From assembly GCF_021155765.1 (NCBI RefSeq), contig NC_060108.1, positions 27,144,025 to 27,208,024 of the forward strand: DNA of 64,000 nt. Reading direction: 5' to 3'. The notes under the pieces are model-generated. The model was not told the origin of the DNA and made no database searches. It worked only from the letters and a program-made list of their open reading frames with translations. Both the position numbers and the translations under genes were made by a program. This stretch comes from Diprion similis (taxonomy: Eukaryota; Arthropoda; Insecta; Hymenoptera; Diprionidae). Position 1 is the stretch's first letter, and each line of letters opens with the position of its first letter. Of this stretch, positions 1 through 13,200 are shown piece by piece.

Positions 1-2080
1 CGAGATACGGAACGATTATATTAATGACGTTTACATCAATTGATTGATAACACATGTTACGACCGTTAAACGATGTCGATTAGAATGATAGTTTTCGACC
101 TCGGGTTTCATTCAAAGCTCATTGTTTTCGAGGCTCGACGCAAACGCATGATTAAACGCATGATTACACCTGTCTTACCTGTCTCGACTTGAGATGTAAA
201 GAATCAAACAAAAAAAAAAAAAAAACGTCGCCGTAAACTATAATATGATGTCATAAAGTCATCTGCAATGTACGTACCAATCCAGATACCCAGCCCTCCA
301 TTACAATATCGTCAAGCTTTGCAAGGCATACCGTCGGCTCGTCTTAACGTTATTACGTCACGAATTTACTTTTTTCTTTTCTTCTTTTCTTCATTCTTCG
401 TTATCTCAGACCTCGTCTTTGCATTACTCTGCAGAGTAAACTTGCTGGTTAACACGGTGATGCAAAAGTGAGCGTCGGAAATGTCAGGTGAACATTGAGA
501 TATTGAAAAAATTCAAGGAAAATTGTATAACTGAAAGCTTTGAATTGTTTTTACCTTTCTCGTGCAATTATTATTTTTGTTATTTCTTATCATTATTTTT
601 GTTTTTTCTTTTTTATTGACACTCTTCTCAATGACGCTAAAAGTAGCAGATGATACTAACTGGGTAATCTGTGTCCAAGACTTCCAGGAAGTGAATGAAC
701 GATAAAAAACGATAAAGGAATATATTTAGTTAACATCCGTGAACAATTCTGCCACGTTTCATCGTTTGCTCACCCCCTGAAAGCTTTTTGCACGTATTGC
801 CTGCCGGCTGTTATCTGATAATTTCAACGTCATTACGCATTTTCGTACACAGTTGCCGAAAATACTCCGAATAACTATAATCAACGTTTCAACAAAGAGA
901 CCCTTTCTTCAATCGTTCGTTGTTTTTTCATTATGACACATTATGACCTACCGAAAAATGGAGAAACATAGGTATTAGCAAGCAGGTGTTTGTAGATTTA
1001 AAAAAAGCAGAGATAGAAATAAGGATGACTTGCGGTATAACAATGTTGAAAAACTCGTCAGTTTCTAATTCCCGTTTCTTCAATCACAAATCATCGTGAT
1101 ATTGATGAAAATTCTTCGTTGCAGAGATACATAGATGTAAATAGGTTGTGACGTAACCTTTCAAACGTTCTCTCCAAGTTCCTATATTACAGTATTATTA
1201 TAACAGTAATCTATTTTCTGTGGATTTTTCTGCTATATACATTATACCTATACCTATACATATAGAGCTGCACGTTGTGTATTCTAGCGGCAAGATCATA
1301 CCGTGCACACATTAGCCGACTGAACAAGTCAATGGAATATATTATTCTCAGTACGTGACACGAAATAGTGAAATAATTACTGTCTATGCAGACATGGAAT
1401 ATCATATTATATCCGTATGGCTAAAAGGAAAGAGAAAAATTTATACCTATTTATACGTGCAGTATAAAAAGTTGGCAATTTGTCTGGGAACTCAACAATC
1501 GTGTGTGTTATAAATACCGCGAAAGAAACGCGATGGCGCCTAGAATCAGGTTCATCGGAGATTATAATTAATTATTTATTGTTGAGTCGAATTGCTGCTG
1601 GTGTACACGTCCTCGAGTTTATCGCTTCTAGCTCACATTATCACACGGTGGGAAGCCGACAAGTTGCTTTCAATTATTTTGCAACCGTAAAATATTATAA
1701 TATGCACATGTAACGCGTGTATAATGGAACATGTCCCTGAAACATTGCAATTATCGTCCACGAAACAACAAGTTATTTTTACCCGCTAATTTATTCTGTT
1801 TTACGGTTATCTGTGCCTTTTGGCAACGTTATAATACCTTATCTATAAACCGCGCGCCGATCGAGACTTCTCAAATCAAATTACACACAATTCTGCATGC
1901 GTACTTTGCTATTCATGCATTTCATGCGTATGTTATATATACCTATGCTCTAATTCTACGTGTGTCGAGCATCAAAATTCTGTGTGCCGGCACTTTTTTT
2001 TGTTACGCGTTTACGCGTGGCATTTTTCACTTGCCATTTATCACGTGTTTATTATCAATCACCATTTCTGTAACGCTGCT

Positions 2081-2107
2081 CCCCCCCCCCCCCCCCCCCG
2101 CCCCCCC
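2081..2107. repeat. Poly-C tract
   Basis: A run of 19 C (2081-2099), one G, then seven more C. It is the first of six long G/C homopolymers in the window. Confidence 0.95.
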
Positions 2108-2598
2108 TCACGCTCTTTCTCTCTTCAATTTCAAACCGTCCGACTATCACGCTCGTATCGTCAATTGATGACACCCGGGTCAGGTTTCCAAGGTCTTAAT
2201 TGTCTGCAGCTCGTATTTTATCTTGGCCGACTTTCTTTGCTTGACGGTATTTGCACGATGCTGAGGAATATGTGCTTTTTCGACTAGCGTTCTGTTTTTT
2301 TTTTTTTTGTTTTTTTTTTTTCTTTTGCTACCTCTCTTTGCGATATTTGAAAAGTTTTGAATCAAGAAACGTATGAAGTATAACGGATTTTACTGAAAAA
2401 TATCATTTGCCCAAAGTATTTATAATATACCTACAAGTTTAATCAAACAAATGCCAATAAAGCAAAATTGCATTTACACTATTTATCGATGTAAAAAAGT
2501 GATTCAATTAACGAATTATTCACGATTTTATTGACCATGATCTAAATTTGTGTCATAATATTTATTCATAATGAAATATATCACGTTTGTACACCCAG

Positions 2599-2832
2599 TA
2601 TCGTATATTGTGCGACAAAGTGACGAAAATTGGCGACTGCGACGAGCGTGAAATTTGCAATAACACGAGTTGCGACCGTAAACTTTGTGCTCAGTTTTAC
2701 CTCCCTAGGGACGAAATTGAAGCGATTGTGGAGTCCGAATGCGCGAACTTGTCTTTACAACATGGCAACGGTGACATGAAATTGGCTGCTTTCGTCCCGC
2801 TAAAATGTTACACGCAAAGTCTCACTTTTCGT
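2599..2832 (+). other. Exon-like cysteine-rich open frame, unrecognised
   Basis: A 78-codon open block lies between a possible acceptor (ACACCCAG, ending 2598) and a strong donor-like GTACGT (2833-2838). The frame has no stop from 2575 to 2937. The conceptual product has seven cysteines, with fragments such as GDCDEREICNNTSCDRKLC and PRDEIEAIVESECANLSLQ, and the GC content is higher than in the flanking DNA. No family is recognised. Its phase (0 in, 0 out) does not fit the phase needed to join the first Met exon. It could be an exon of an unknown gene or chance. Confidence 0.2.
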
Positions 2833-3120
2833 GTACGTCTGATAAAAAAATCATTCATATTACGAAAACATTTATGCAAGTATTTAACGATACTTTCTCT
2901 ACTTTTTCCGTTCTCACTTGAGGTTCGTATAATTTAACATTGAATTGAGTCGAATTTATACAATAAAGTATGCTGTACAATATTAGCGTATCGATGCACG
3001 TTTCATCTTGATCGACATTTTCGTCGAGTACCTAGGTCTATTCCTTACCGCTCCTCCGCAATACAACGTCGTCCTTTTTCTCTGAGACACGTCGATATAC
3101 CTATATGCTAGGGGAGACGA

Positions 3121-3122
3121 GT

Positions 3123-3153
<31 letters not shown>
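3121..3153. repeat. GA microsatellite
   Basis: A (GA)n run with a few interruptions. Confidence 0.9.
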
Positions 3154-3154
<1 letters not shown>

Positions 3155-3410
3155 TGAGGGTGTGGATCATGGGTAGTGGGGCCAGACGGAAGTTCAGGCT
3201 TCATGCGAAGCAATGTGTACGTCTACCTCCTACTCTCCTCTCCTTCCCCCCCTCCTTCTCTACCTTTTACCCCCGAGTAAGGGGGTGCAGTCGGGCAAGC
3301 TGGAACAGCGACGTCCTAACGGAAACTCCGTTGGCCAAGGTCTCGATTCCACGCTGCAGCGTATGCAAATTGTTGCGCCGCGTCGCGGAAATTTCATTGG
3401 TGTGTGCGTG

Positions 3411-3443
3411 TGTGTGAGAGAAAGAGAGAGAGAGAGAGAGAGC
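3411..3443. repeat. GT/GA microsatellite
   Basis: A short GTGTGTG run passes into (GA)n. It is a second GA array about 280 bp from the first. Confidence 0.9.
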
Positions 3444-5166
3444 GAGGGGGGAGGGAGGGAGGGTTTTGCGTGGCGATCCGTACTCTGCAAGCTCTCCCAA
3501 CACCGCAGACCACAGCAGACTGTTCGTCTATTTCATAGCTATAGGCATGCGGACACCAAACCAGTAGAAACGATCGGTCGATGCCAGACAGCCGACGCAG
3601 CCTTGCCTGGGCTTGGCTGCTGGTCGAAAAGGAGCCTTTTTATTTGAATTATGTACACCGGTGAACACGCGAATTTTCAGTCTCGGTTCTAAGTGTAAAA
3701 TTTTGATTTCTTCTAGGTAGCTAATGGATGAAATAAATGGTTTTATTAGATAAGGTTTGTTTTTGTAGATATCAGAATTTTGCGGAAAACTACCTGTTTT
3801 CTCAAACATTGTAGCGGAAATTGGTAATTTACTGTAAGAAAATTTGTGGTACCTATGCATAATACTGAATTTCTGAATTTTAACCAATCAAGACTACCGC
3901 AGATACACAGCTGCTGTCGATAAAATGTGTTAAGAATTTTCTGACTCGATATTTAATCGGGGTTCTCAAGGCCCTGAGAAACGCCAGTGTCTCGAGGCCA
4001 TTATGACCTCGATGTAGAACCGAGGGAGACTATGGTTGGATTGGTGGTGGTGGAGGAGGATCTGGACATATTTTTTATGATAGTCAACTCGTTCCAAAAT
4101 CCTCGCTACTACCACCTTGGCTAATGCTTCAATAGGAAAAAATCTATGAAGGTGACAAAAAGTGCGGCAATTGGTCTATCATCGGCATCGAATATCTGGC
4201 GTCGAGATTAATTTCTTGACATCGAGTCGTTGTATTTCCTGCACATTTTCATCACACAACCCGAATCATCCGCGCATTTGAATTTTTGAATAAAAGTGAT
4301 TTGAATGCTAAACTGAAGTTTGTTTGATTGTTATTTACAATAAGTATTTGATAAATTTGATAATTTTTCTTAAAATTCGATAAATCGTTACGGTTTTTTT
4401 AATCGAAAGCAAACATCATGTAATAATACTTTTTTGTTTTTCTTCCATTAGTTACGTGGAAGAAATGAAAATTTGACATCTAGAACCTAGACTCAAAATT
4501 CTTGTTGATCGGTATAATCGAAGTTCATCAATTTCAACACGCGTCGTGTAGCAGTAATCGTTGGTATTAATCAAGATGTCAGCGTACAATTAGCTATAAC
4601 TAATGCGAAAATTAGGCTCGTTCTCTTCGGGGTAACTGTTGTATAATTTCGATTGGTCTACGATACTTGTGTAATAATCATGCAGGCAACATTAGAGCGG
4701 TGTAAATAAGGGGAGATCAAATTAACGATATAACAACGACTTTTGGCCCGTAATGTAGATGCATACATACAAACGTAGAGGGTACCTAACTTGTTCGATG
4801 GATATAGAACGGGCGAGGATATTTAAATATATTCGTCTTTGTGACCTACGCCACGAGCTTATTTTTGTCGCACGACCAACCAACCATCCGATCATCGCTT
4901 ACGCTAGTAAAGTTACTTGTTGACTCACACGGCCGTCATCTCGTGTATAAAGATACAGATTACAGATGAATTCGTGCGGATGTCGTGTGTAGAAGGAAAC
5001 GCTTCGCTGATCATTCCGATCCGCAGATCGCCAATTTCTAGTTCAAATGCAAGAGCTTTCGATCCGCCTTGCTAACTTCGATTACCTACCTGCTAATCAC
5101 ATTATGCCATTAATTTTTGGCAAATTTGGTGACACGTTCATGATGATGAATTACTTCTGTTCGCAG

Positions 5167-7238
5167 CAATCCCAGAGCCTCGCGAAATATGGCGGAAAAA
5201 CAGCGTCGAGACAATTTGAATACTAACATCTCGACGATGGCTTCGCTGGTGCCGACTGTCGCCGGAAGCTCGAGGCGGATGGACAAGATATCAATCCTTC
5301 GACTATCGGCCGCATTTCTAAGGGCCTATTACAGTAAGACAACCTTCCATATTGAATATACTTTCACTATTGTATTATATGATCACTGATTGGGCATTGC
5401 TTCGCCGAGTAAAGAATAATACCTACATTATGTAACGAGGGAATAAAGTCGGAGATTATTCCCGCGGGCGGGTTTATTAGTGGCAGTAATCTGCACCCAA
5501 GGGAATAGTCGACTTTTGTTCCTGTGTTACATACAGGACTTTATTTCCGACTCAACTCTGGCCACATCTATTGACTCAAAAAATCGGAATCACTCACGCA
5601 TAAAAGCTGAGTGTTTTATCTCGACAGCAGCGCGAGTGGGTGGTGCCCTTTTTGGGCAGTTTGTGTTTGCTGATTTCGTTTTCCTTATTGGGGTCCAGTT
5701 GACCCAAATACCGACTTTGACGTACAATTTTTAAATCAGCGCGCTTAAATCAGGGTTATTTCTGCAATTTGATGAAAAAAATATTGGCTTCCAGTTTACC
5801 CCAATAGCGACTTCAACGTACTTGAAGTCAGCGAGCTTGAATCATGGTCGTGTAACTAAAATATAAATGATTAAAAAATTTTGAGGTCTCAGAGACCTCA
5901 TGTATGTATTGCATATTTTTATCTCACTTTTTTGCGTTCAAGAATTTCTCCCACATCTCGTTCCACATCCTTCATCGTTCTTTTCTGAAACTAACGTTCG
6001 AGTCCATTCTTGGAGCGGGTCCAGGGCCACAGGCCCTCGTGGGGGTGTAGGGGGCAAAGCCTCCACTGGGGGTTTGTGGGGGGGGGGGGGGGGGGGGGGC
6101 GGAGCTCCCCACTTAAGAATATTGTTTTTTCATCATCATTATCATTATCGTCATCGTCGTCGTTATCATATTTTATCGTGTAGTTATTCTATCATATTTC
6201 CATTTTGCGGGAAAAACGAGATTAGCAGGTAAAATATATGTCACTTTCCTCCCGCTTTTCAGGTCAAAAAAGTTAACTTTATGGTTGAGTCGAGAATAAA
6301 TATATTTATTTTTGTCACTTGCTGCATCTTGCTTTCAAGCATCATAAAACTCTGCACTTTTTAATTCATAACCAATATCTTTTACCGGGGTACTAAACCC
6401 TGCAAATTATTACATACGTATATAGTTACACACTTGGAAATTGTTTATATTTAATTACAGTATATCGAGAAAAATCCTCATTCCTCATCCTCACAAAAAA
6501 AAAAAAAAAATAAGTTGGAAATATGTACGCGTTAATTATTTTTTTTTTTTTTTTACTTCTAAAAGAAGTTTTGAGATACTTCTGAGTATATATTCGGAAT
6601 AAGATAATATTCGAACAATTCACTGTATTTGCTAATTCGCCCATCTAGACTGGTTCAATTCTGCATGCGTGCAGAAAAAGGTTTTCAAAACGGAGAAAAA
6701 TAGTGCCCGGTTGAGTTGAACGCCCTACATGTGTTATTATATGCTTTTCAAACTGCTCGGTAATTAAATGCATGCCTTTTTATTTCGCATCCAATTCGTG
6801 CAACGCAAATCCAACTCTCTCTCTCTCTATCTCTCTATCTCTAATCTCTCCTTTCCTCTCGCTGATCGATTCGCACCTGCGATATAGCTTACAGGTGTTA
6901 CACGTTGGTAATAGGTATGTATGCATGTGTGCACAATCTCATCTAGCGCGAGAAAAACTCGTCCGCACGACCTTGTGTACTACGCACGCGGCGGGCGGGC
7001 TTAAGTAATCGTAAACTTTGAGTAGTACGATAAATTTGTCCGTAAGTTAATCGCAATCGCATTTACTTGTGACCTTCTTCTATGATTGGTTAAAAAGGCG
7101 CTGTGTCAAATCTTGCGAGAGCACCGATAACTGCTACGTTACACATTATATGTACATAGGTATACGCTGTACGGCGTCACATTTATATCAATCTATGGAT
7201 GTAATCTATTCAATGAATCTGTTTCTTTCATTTACTTG

Positions 7239-7269
<31 letters not shown>

Positions 7270-10200
7270 GTTTATTTATTTTATTCCGTCATCCATTTAC
7301 TCCTCCTATCTTATACTCGATTACGATTATGACAATTTTTATTTCATATCGTCTCTTTGTTTAAATGTATAATATAAAAAACTCGTGCGAAAAAAACGTG
7401 AGTACAAGGAAAGAAAATTTCCTGCCTGTTATAAAAAATATTTGTACATATAGGACCGTACGATTGCGTAAGAGGTTGATTGTATGGTATTATTTTGTTG
7501 CAGCGTTGGGCCCGGGATCGATCCAGTTTCTTCCCTCACGATACGACTTTGATCTCGAACAGTATATAATCGAAGTGAGTACTTTCAATCACACAGTCTA
7601 TGAGATACACTTGTATCATGTTTACATGAAAATTCGGCGAAATATTTGACATTATAGAATAAGAGTTGAATTTTAACTATCAGTGACGATTCGTACAGTA
7701 ACGAATCGGAATTACCTGGCTTTTACAACCCTTGCATACTACATAATCCGTTACATCGATCGTAATCCAAAGCTTAGAGCAACGAGCCTATCGAAGCTCT
7801 AGAGAAGGATATTGAAAAAAAAAATCAAATGAAAATAAAAAATGAGCTAACAAATGCCGATTTATCATCGACAGAACGTGCTCGCAAACGCTGGATTTTT
7901 AATCGTGGTCACGACGTCAGGAAAAATCGTCCACATCAGTCGACAGGTCGAGGATCACCTTGGCCACGCGCAGGTGAATATATGTACATACATGTAATTT
8001 TTCCCTTTAATTTTATTTTTCGCTCCCGATCTCTATCCTAGATTACGATTAGTCGAAAGCTTTCGAAATGAGGCTTATTGTTGAAATGAAAATTTTTACG
8101 GATCAACGCGTGATATAAGTGTATCGGTGTTAGGTGTGGACGGGGTCAGGGTTAACAGGCACGTGCAACGGGGGAGAGAAATTTTTATCGATCGATCAAT
8201 TGCTGCATGCGTATGATGCAATCGCATCGCGACACTTGTTACCATGGAAACGTGTTCTATCTGACACCGGGTCTGACATCTTCTTGTTTGCGGTTGCGAT
8301 CGTTCGTGCAGCTGAGAGGAATAAGAAAGAAAATAAATAAACAAATAAATCATGTTAACAAAAATTAAAGAGACAATGGGAACGAAACGGATCTGGGGAG
8401 GAGCAAACCAAATTTTACTTCCACATATTTTTCAACGTAATCACAGATATATGCCTGCCAGTGAAAGAATCATGCATCGTTTTCTTTTTTGTATACGCAA
8501 GTCTTGGTGATTCTAATATTACATGTCGCTCTATAGAGATGAAAGACAAGAAAAGCGTTTATCGTGCGGGTGCTTTTTCCCCTCTCGGATCAGGCGAATC
8601 AGGTTGAATTAGAGAATTTCTTGTACTCAGAAATACGACTTTCTGGGAACACTATATAAGTAATAACGTCACGTAATCACTATGACATGAGCAAGCCTTG
8701 AAACGGCAACTTCCTTAATGATCCCAACACGTGTCAACGAATCGTAGCTTCAATATTCCTCGGACGTGCAGAAGATGTTCGTTGATGACAGTTCGAACCT
8801 CCCTGTAGGACCATAAAAATTGTATTTTGTCGAAGCGAACCCCCGAGAAATACGTGTCGTTGTTAGATTTTAGACGAAAGTAAAACGCGTTTTTTTCTTC
8901 TTTTTTTGTTACCTCATTGCTCAAGATCGAAGTTTGCGCGATTGATACGCCAAAGGATGTTATCTCTGTACCGTTGAGATTTGAAAACGTTGACAGTTAT
9001 CTGTCAAAAACGAGGTTGGTACATCGATTGGCGATTGAGTGAAGGGCATACTCGTACGTTAGACCGAGTTACACAATCTTTCGCCACTTATTTTCCCATT
9101 GATGGGTGGGTGGGTGGGTGTTACCAACAACCTGTTTTCTCATCTCCATGGGAGAATAAGAGAAGCACACGTGTGTGCATGGCTAGTCTCGCGCCGAGAC
9201 AGCAGGTGGGTAAAAAGGTAAAGAGAAGGGAAAGAGCCTAGTCGGCTTGAATTTCTTACCTTCTTCCTCTTCACCTCCATCGCCTCTTGTCACGTCAATT
9301 TCCTTTGTCGATGAGAGCTTTACTCTGCACGTGTCGTTAAATATATAATATATATGTGTGTGTATATATATACATCGTATGTAAGAAAATTCGATCATTT
9401 TCTAAAATCTTTCTTATATTTTATAAAATTTTCTGTAGAATTTATTTTGACCTAAATCAGATGTCACGCCGTTTACACGTGAATTGAATGTAAAAAGAAA
9501 AAAAGAAAATACATCGTGCAGACGGAAATAAAATCTGGCAAAACATCCCGTATAGCCATTCCCACGCGCGGCCCGATTGCGCTGCTATAATAATCGGCTG
9601 TTTATAAAGAGAGACGAATTAATTAGCAAACTTATTGAATTTTATAACCACTGTAGCGTTTACCTGCTTAACCTGCAATAAATGCGTAATTTATAAATCT
9701 TCGATTATACGTGGATCGTGTTTCGTCTTTCCTTTTTCGTGTTCGCGGATGAATCTTCAGCCACCTTTTTCCTCGATAAATTTAGTTTTTTACTTCTGTA
9801 AATCGAACGTGTTGCAGCGATCGTCGAAAATAAAACTCAAGTCATGTCACATTATACGTTTATACACGTTTATTCAAGAACTACGGTGTCGACCAGGTTT
9901 TCTACGTTTGATCATTTTTTTTTTTTTACTAATTTTTTTTTGCGAATATGCTGTTTAATCTATGAACAAAGTCTAAAGGTGCAGCAAGAAACTGAAAGAA
10001 ATTATAAAACAACTAGCAATCCCGGCTACGCGTTTCTGTGGCTCAGCTGAATTTAATGATACGCAAAACACTAAACACTCACGTTGTTTATGTCGTATGT
10101 CTGTGGAACACGTGTGACGTGGAACAAATGGTAGCATGATGGAAACGTTTGAAATTGAAACAGGGCCCCCTGTTATTGAATAATGAACTTACACAACCTA

Positions 10201-13200
10201 GATCACAAAGGATGTTGAGTGTGATGCCAGATGCTTGATACAGATGTCGACAGATTGACTCACACTGTCATCTATTAAAAACTTATGGAACTCAATAGAT
10301 TAACTCACACCGTCATTTATGAAAAACTTATGGAACTTACAAACGAATTACGACCCTTTGTCTTATAAAACCTCCTTAAATTTGCAATAAAAAATATTGA
10401 GGGTCACTAATCGGCATAAAAACTATCCTATCTCTCAAGTTGGACCAAGCAATACACATTTACAAATTTTCCCGTAACTCGGGATTATTATATAGAAATA
10501 TTTTTAGTGAAATTTTTGTTTTACCTGCATTAAAACGGCTGTGCAACAAATTAGCTACACGTATTATTTATCTTGACCATAGAATAAAAAAAATATATAT
10601 TAAGATTTTGGTTTTCCTTTAAGACAGCTGAACAATATATCTAATTTTATTTCTATATTTGTGTAATATAAAAGTGTTGTTGATCGGTTGACGATGACAT
10701 CTAAAGTCCAGTGTCGTTATTGGATATAACAACTGGGATAGAAAATAGCGAGTAAGGCTTTGGCTTATTTTCTTCTATAATCGGCGTCATCAAAGATAAG
10801 GAAAAATTAGATGAGAGAGAAACGTTGCAGGGGATTAAAATGCCAAGGGCATCACGGCACACGAATTCAAATATAGGTATGAGTAGGGTCCCGGTAGTCC
10901 TTTGACAAATTGACATAATATGTCGTCTGTATATATAGTTTGTGTATATATATATATATATATATACATACAATATATACAATATATACATACATATACG
11001 TATACATTTAGTACCTAATTGTAAGCTGAAAAAACGGATCACACTGACGATGATTGGTCCCTGATAGTGACCCTGATATCAGACTTCTTCGTACGCACTT
11101 CGCGGCCACTTGATACACGCGTTACGTGTACCCCGTGAGCTTTTGAGCCTTAGCATGTTCAGCGAGACGATTAAGGACGAGGACGGAGACGAGGATGAGG
11201 ATGAGGATGAGGATGAGGAGGAGCTGGCTTGTTTTCGCTGTTTTTAAGTATAATCAAGTTATATTCATATGGGGTGAAAGAGGTGCCCCGTAGAGAAAAT
11301 GAGGCATGATGTCGCCAACGCGTTGGCTTATGTGCCTGCACGAGCCGTATACCGTACCACGTGCCATACGACCTCCGTTCACAAAATACATATCGGAAAG
11401 CTCTTCTCTTCACGTTCCGTATCGTATGAGAAAAGAAATAGTTTTCCAGTAGCGGAATCACCTTTTCTGACTTTATTCTCGCTTAAACGATCGCTTAAGC
11501 CACTTCGTTCACCTTCCAATCTGAATGTTCAATCGCGAGACCGATTCCCCTTTCGAGGAACATACTTGGAAATTAATGATACTGGTAGAAACATTTTCAT
11601 GCCATTTGTAAATGTAATATGTCGGATCGTCATCGTTCGTTCTTATGTCGAGTTACAGCACGAGCTGCTGGGCCAGCCGTTGTACACCTTCGTATGCCCC
11701 GAAGATTACGCCGAATTACGGCGCGGACTGACACCAGACGAAAGCCAAACTTCTACCTCTAACGCCATACAGGCGAACGACGAGACCTCGAGCTCATCCG
11801 AAGAGCCGGCATCGTCGAAGACGGAAAGACACTTTACCGAGGAACGACGGAGCTTTAGCATACGGATGGCACAGAAGGCTCTGAACAAGAGGGATCACGG
11901 GCAGTACGAGTACCTGCAGGTCTCTGGTATTCTCAGGCTTGCCGACGCCTGTGTGAACCAACCGACAAACAACAATAATAATCGATCCAGGCCCCGAGGT
12001 GAGAGACGTTCGAACGATCTACGGACACCCATAAACACATAATTCCGCCTCACTTTTCGTGTCAACTGACGTTTATTCTGGCAGGAAAATAGGGGCGGGG
12101 GGGGGGGGGGGGCATTTTCTCAATGAGACAATAATAACGATGCAGGGAGTTGAATTATTGCAAAACGGTGTGAATTATAGGAGCTTTTCTTTTTGTCATC
12201 TCTTGATCGCTAAATTAAAGTTGAACATATGATTTCTCATACAATTCTTCATGAGACTACTCATAATTACTGAGCGATGCTTTATGTATCCTATTTTATA
12301 TTCGATTGATTAGATACAATTTGTTTCAGTGGTTTCCATTAAATTTTTAGTGACCTGGCATTGAGGACTAAAAAACTCATGCTCTTTTTTACATAACAGT
12401 TGAATGTTATTCCTAATTGTTATTCGATGTTATTATACTGAGTTTTGAATGCATAATTCCTGATTGGGAGACAAAGTTACCTCAACATTGTACATCAATA
12501 GTATCAGCAAATTGATAAACATGGAGGAAAATGAATAAACGAATCAGTTGACATACGAAGTGAGAGTTTGAAGCATTAACTTCACCTAGCTTCATTCTTT
12601 CAATACTGTATAAATAGAGTGAAATCAACTTGCACTGCTTGCATATATTATATCCATGCGTCTGTGTTGTGTTTTTTTTTGTTTGTTTTTTTTTAATCAA
12701 TTTTTCAAAATTCTCCATCCTCATTATGGACATACGACTGCAATCGTTCCGTGATATGTTAGTTGAACGGTGGGTGTTGAACTTGACTAGAAATCAACGG
12801 GACCAGCAACGACATAATTTTCGTGGGGATCGCACGGCTCATGAAACGACGCACCATAACAGAACTGTCCCTGCTTGAAGCAATGAAGGATGAATACGTG
12901 ACGCGGCATCTGATCGATGGGCGAATAATATTCTGCGATCACAGAATCTCTGTTGTGGCTGGTTACATGGCAGAGGAGGTATCGGGACTCAGCGCATTCA
13001 AGTTCATGCACAAAGAAGATGTCAGATGGACTATGATTGGGTTGCGACAAAGTAAGAAAGGCTCTTTTCCTCTTTTTCTCTTTGCCTTTTATTCCTCGTG
13101 TCAAATTACAGGTGAAAGATTGAAGGATCTGTCATCGTCGCTCGTTGGTCGATTTGTCATTTTATAACACGGATGTACATCTTTTATCTTTCAGTGTACG

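Larger units (their letters stand above)
1..5166. other. Upstream/intergenic DNA before the first recovered Met exon
   Basis: No gene is recognised here. The stretch is mostly AT-rich, with a pure C tract at 2081-2099, GA microsatellites near 3130 and 3430 inside a more GC-rich patch (about 3000-3640), and one exon-like open frame (2599-2832, listed separately). The 5' coding exon of Met must lie upstream of 5167, because the exon there opens in phase (its first base completes a split codon) and already encodes the basic region. It may fall in this stretch or beyond the left edge. A TATA-like string (GTATAAAGAT) near 4943 precedes several ATGs, but none of their frames runs into a donor of the right phase, so I do not call it. 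Confidence 0.6.

Noticed and set aside
11299..12042. A 247-codon plus-strand frame read as one large exon.
   Set aside because: Only 11659-11998 matches Met PAS-A in phase with the exon ending at 7973 (EDHLGHAQ then HELLGQPLY). The upstream part is intron that happens to be open.
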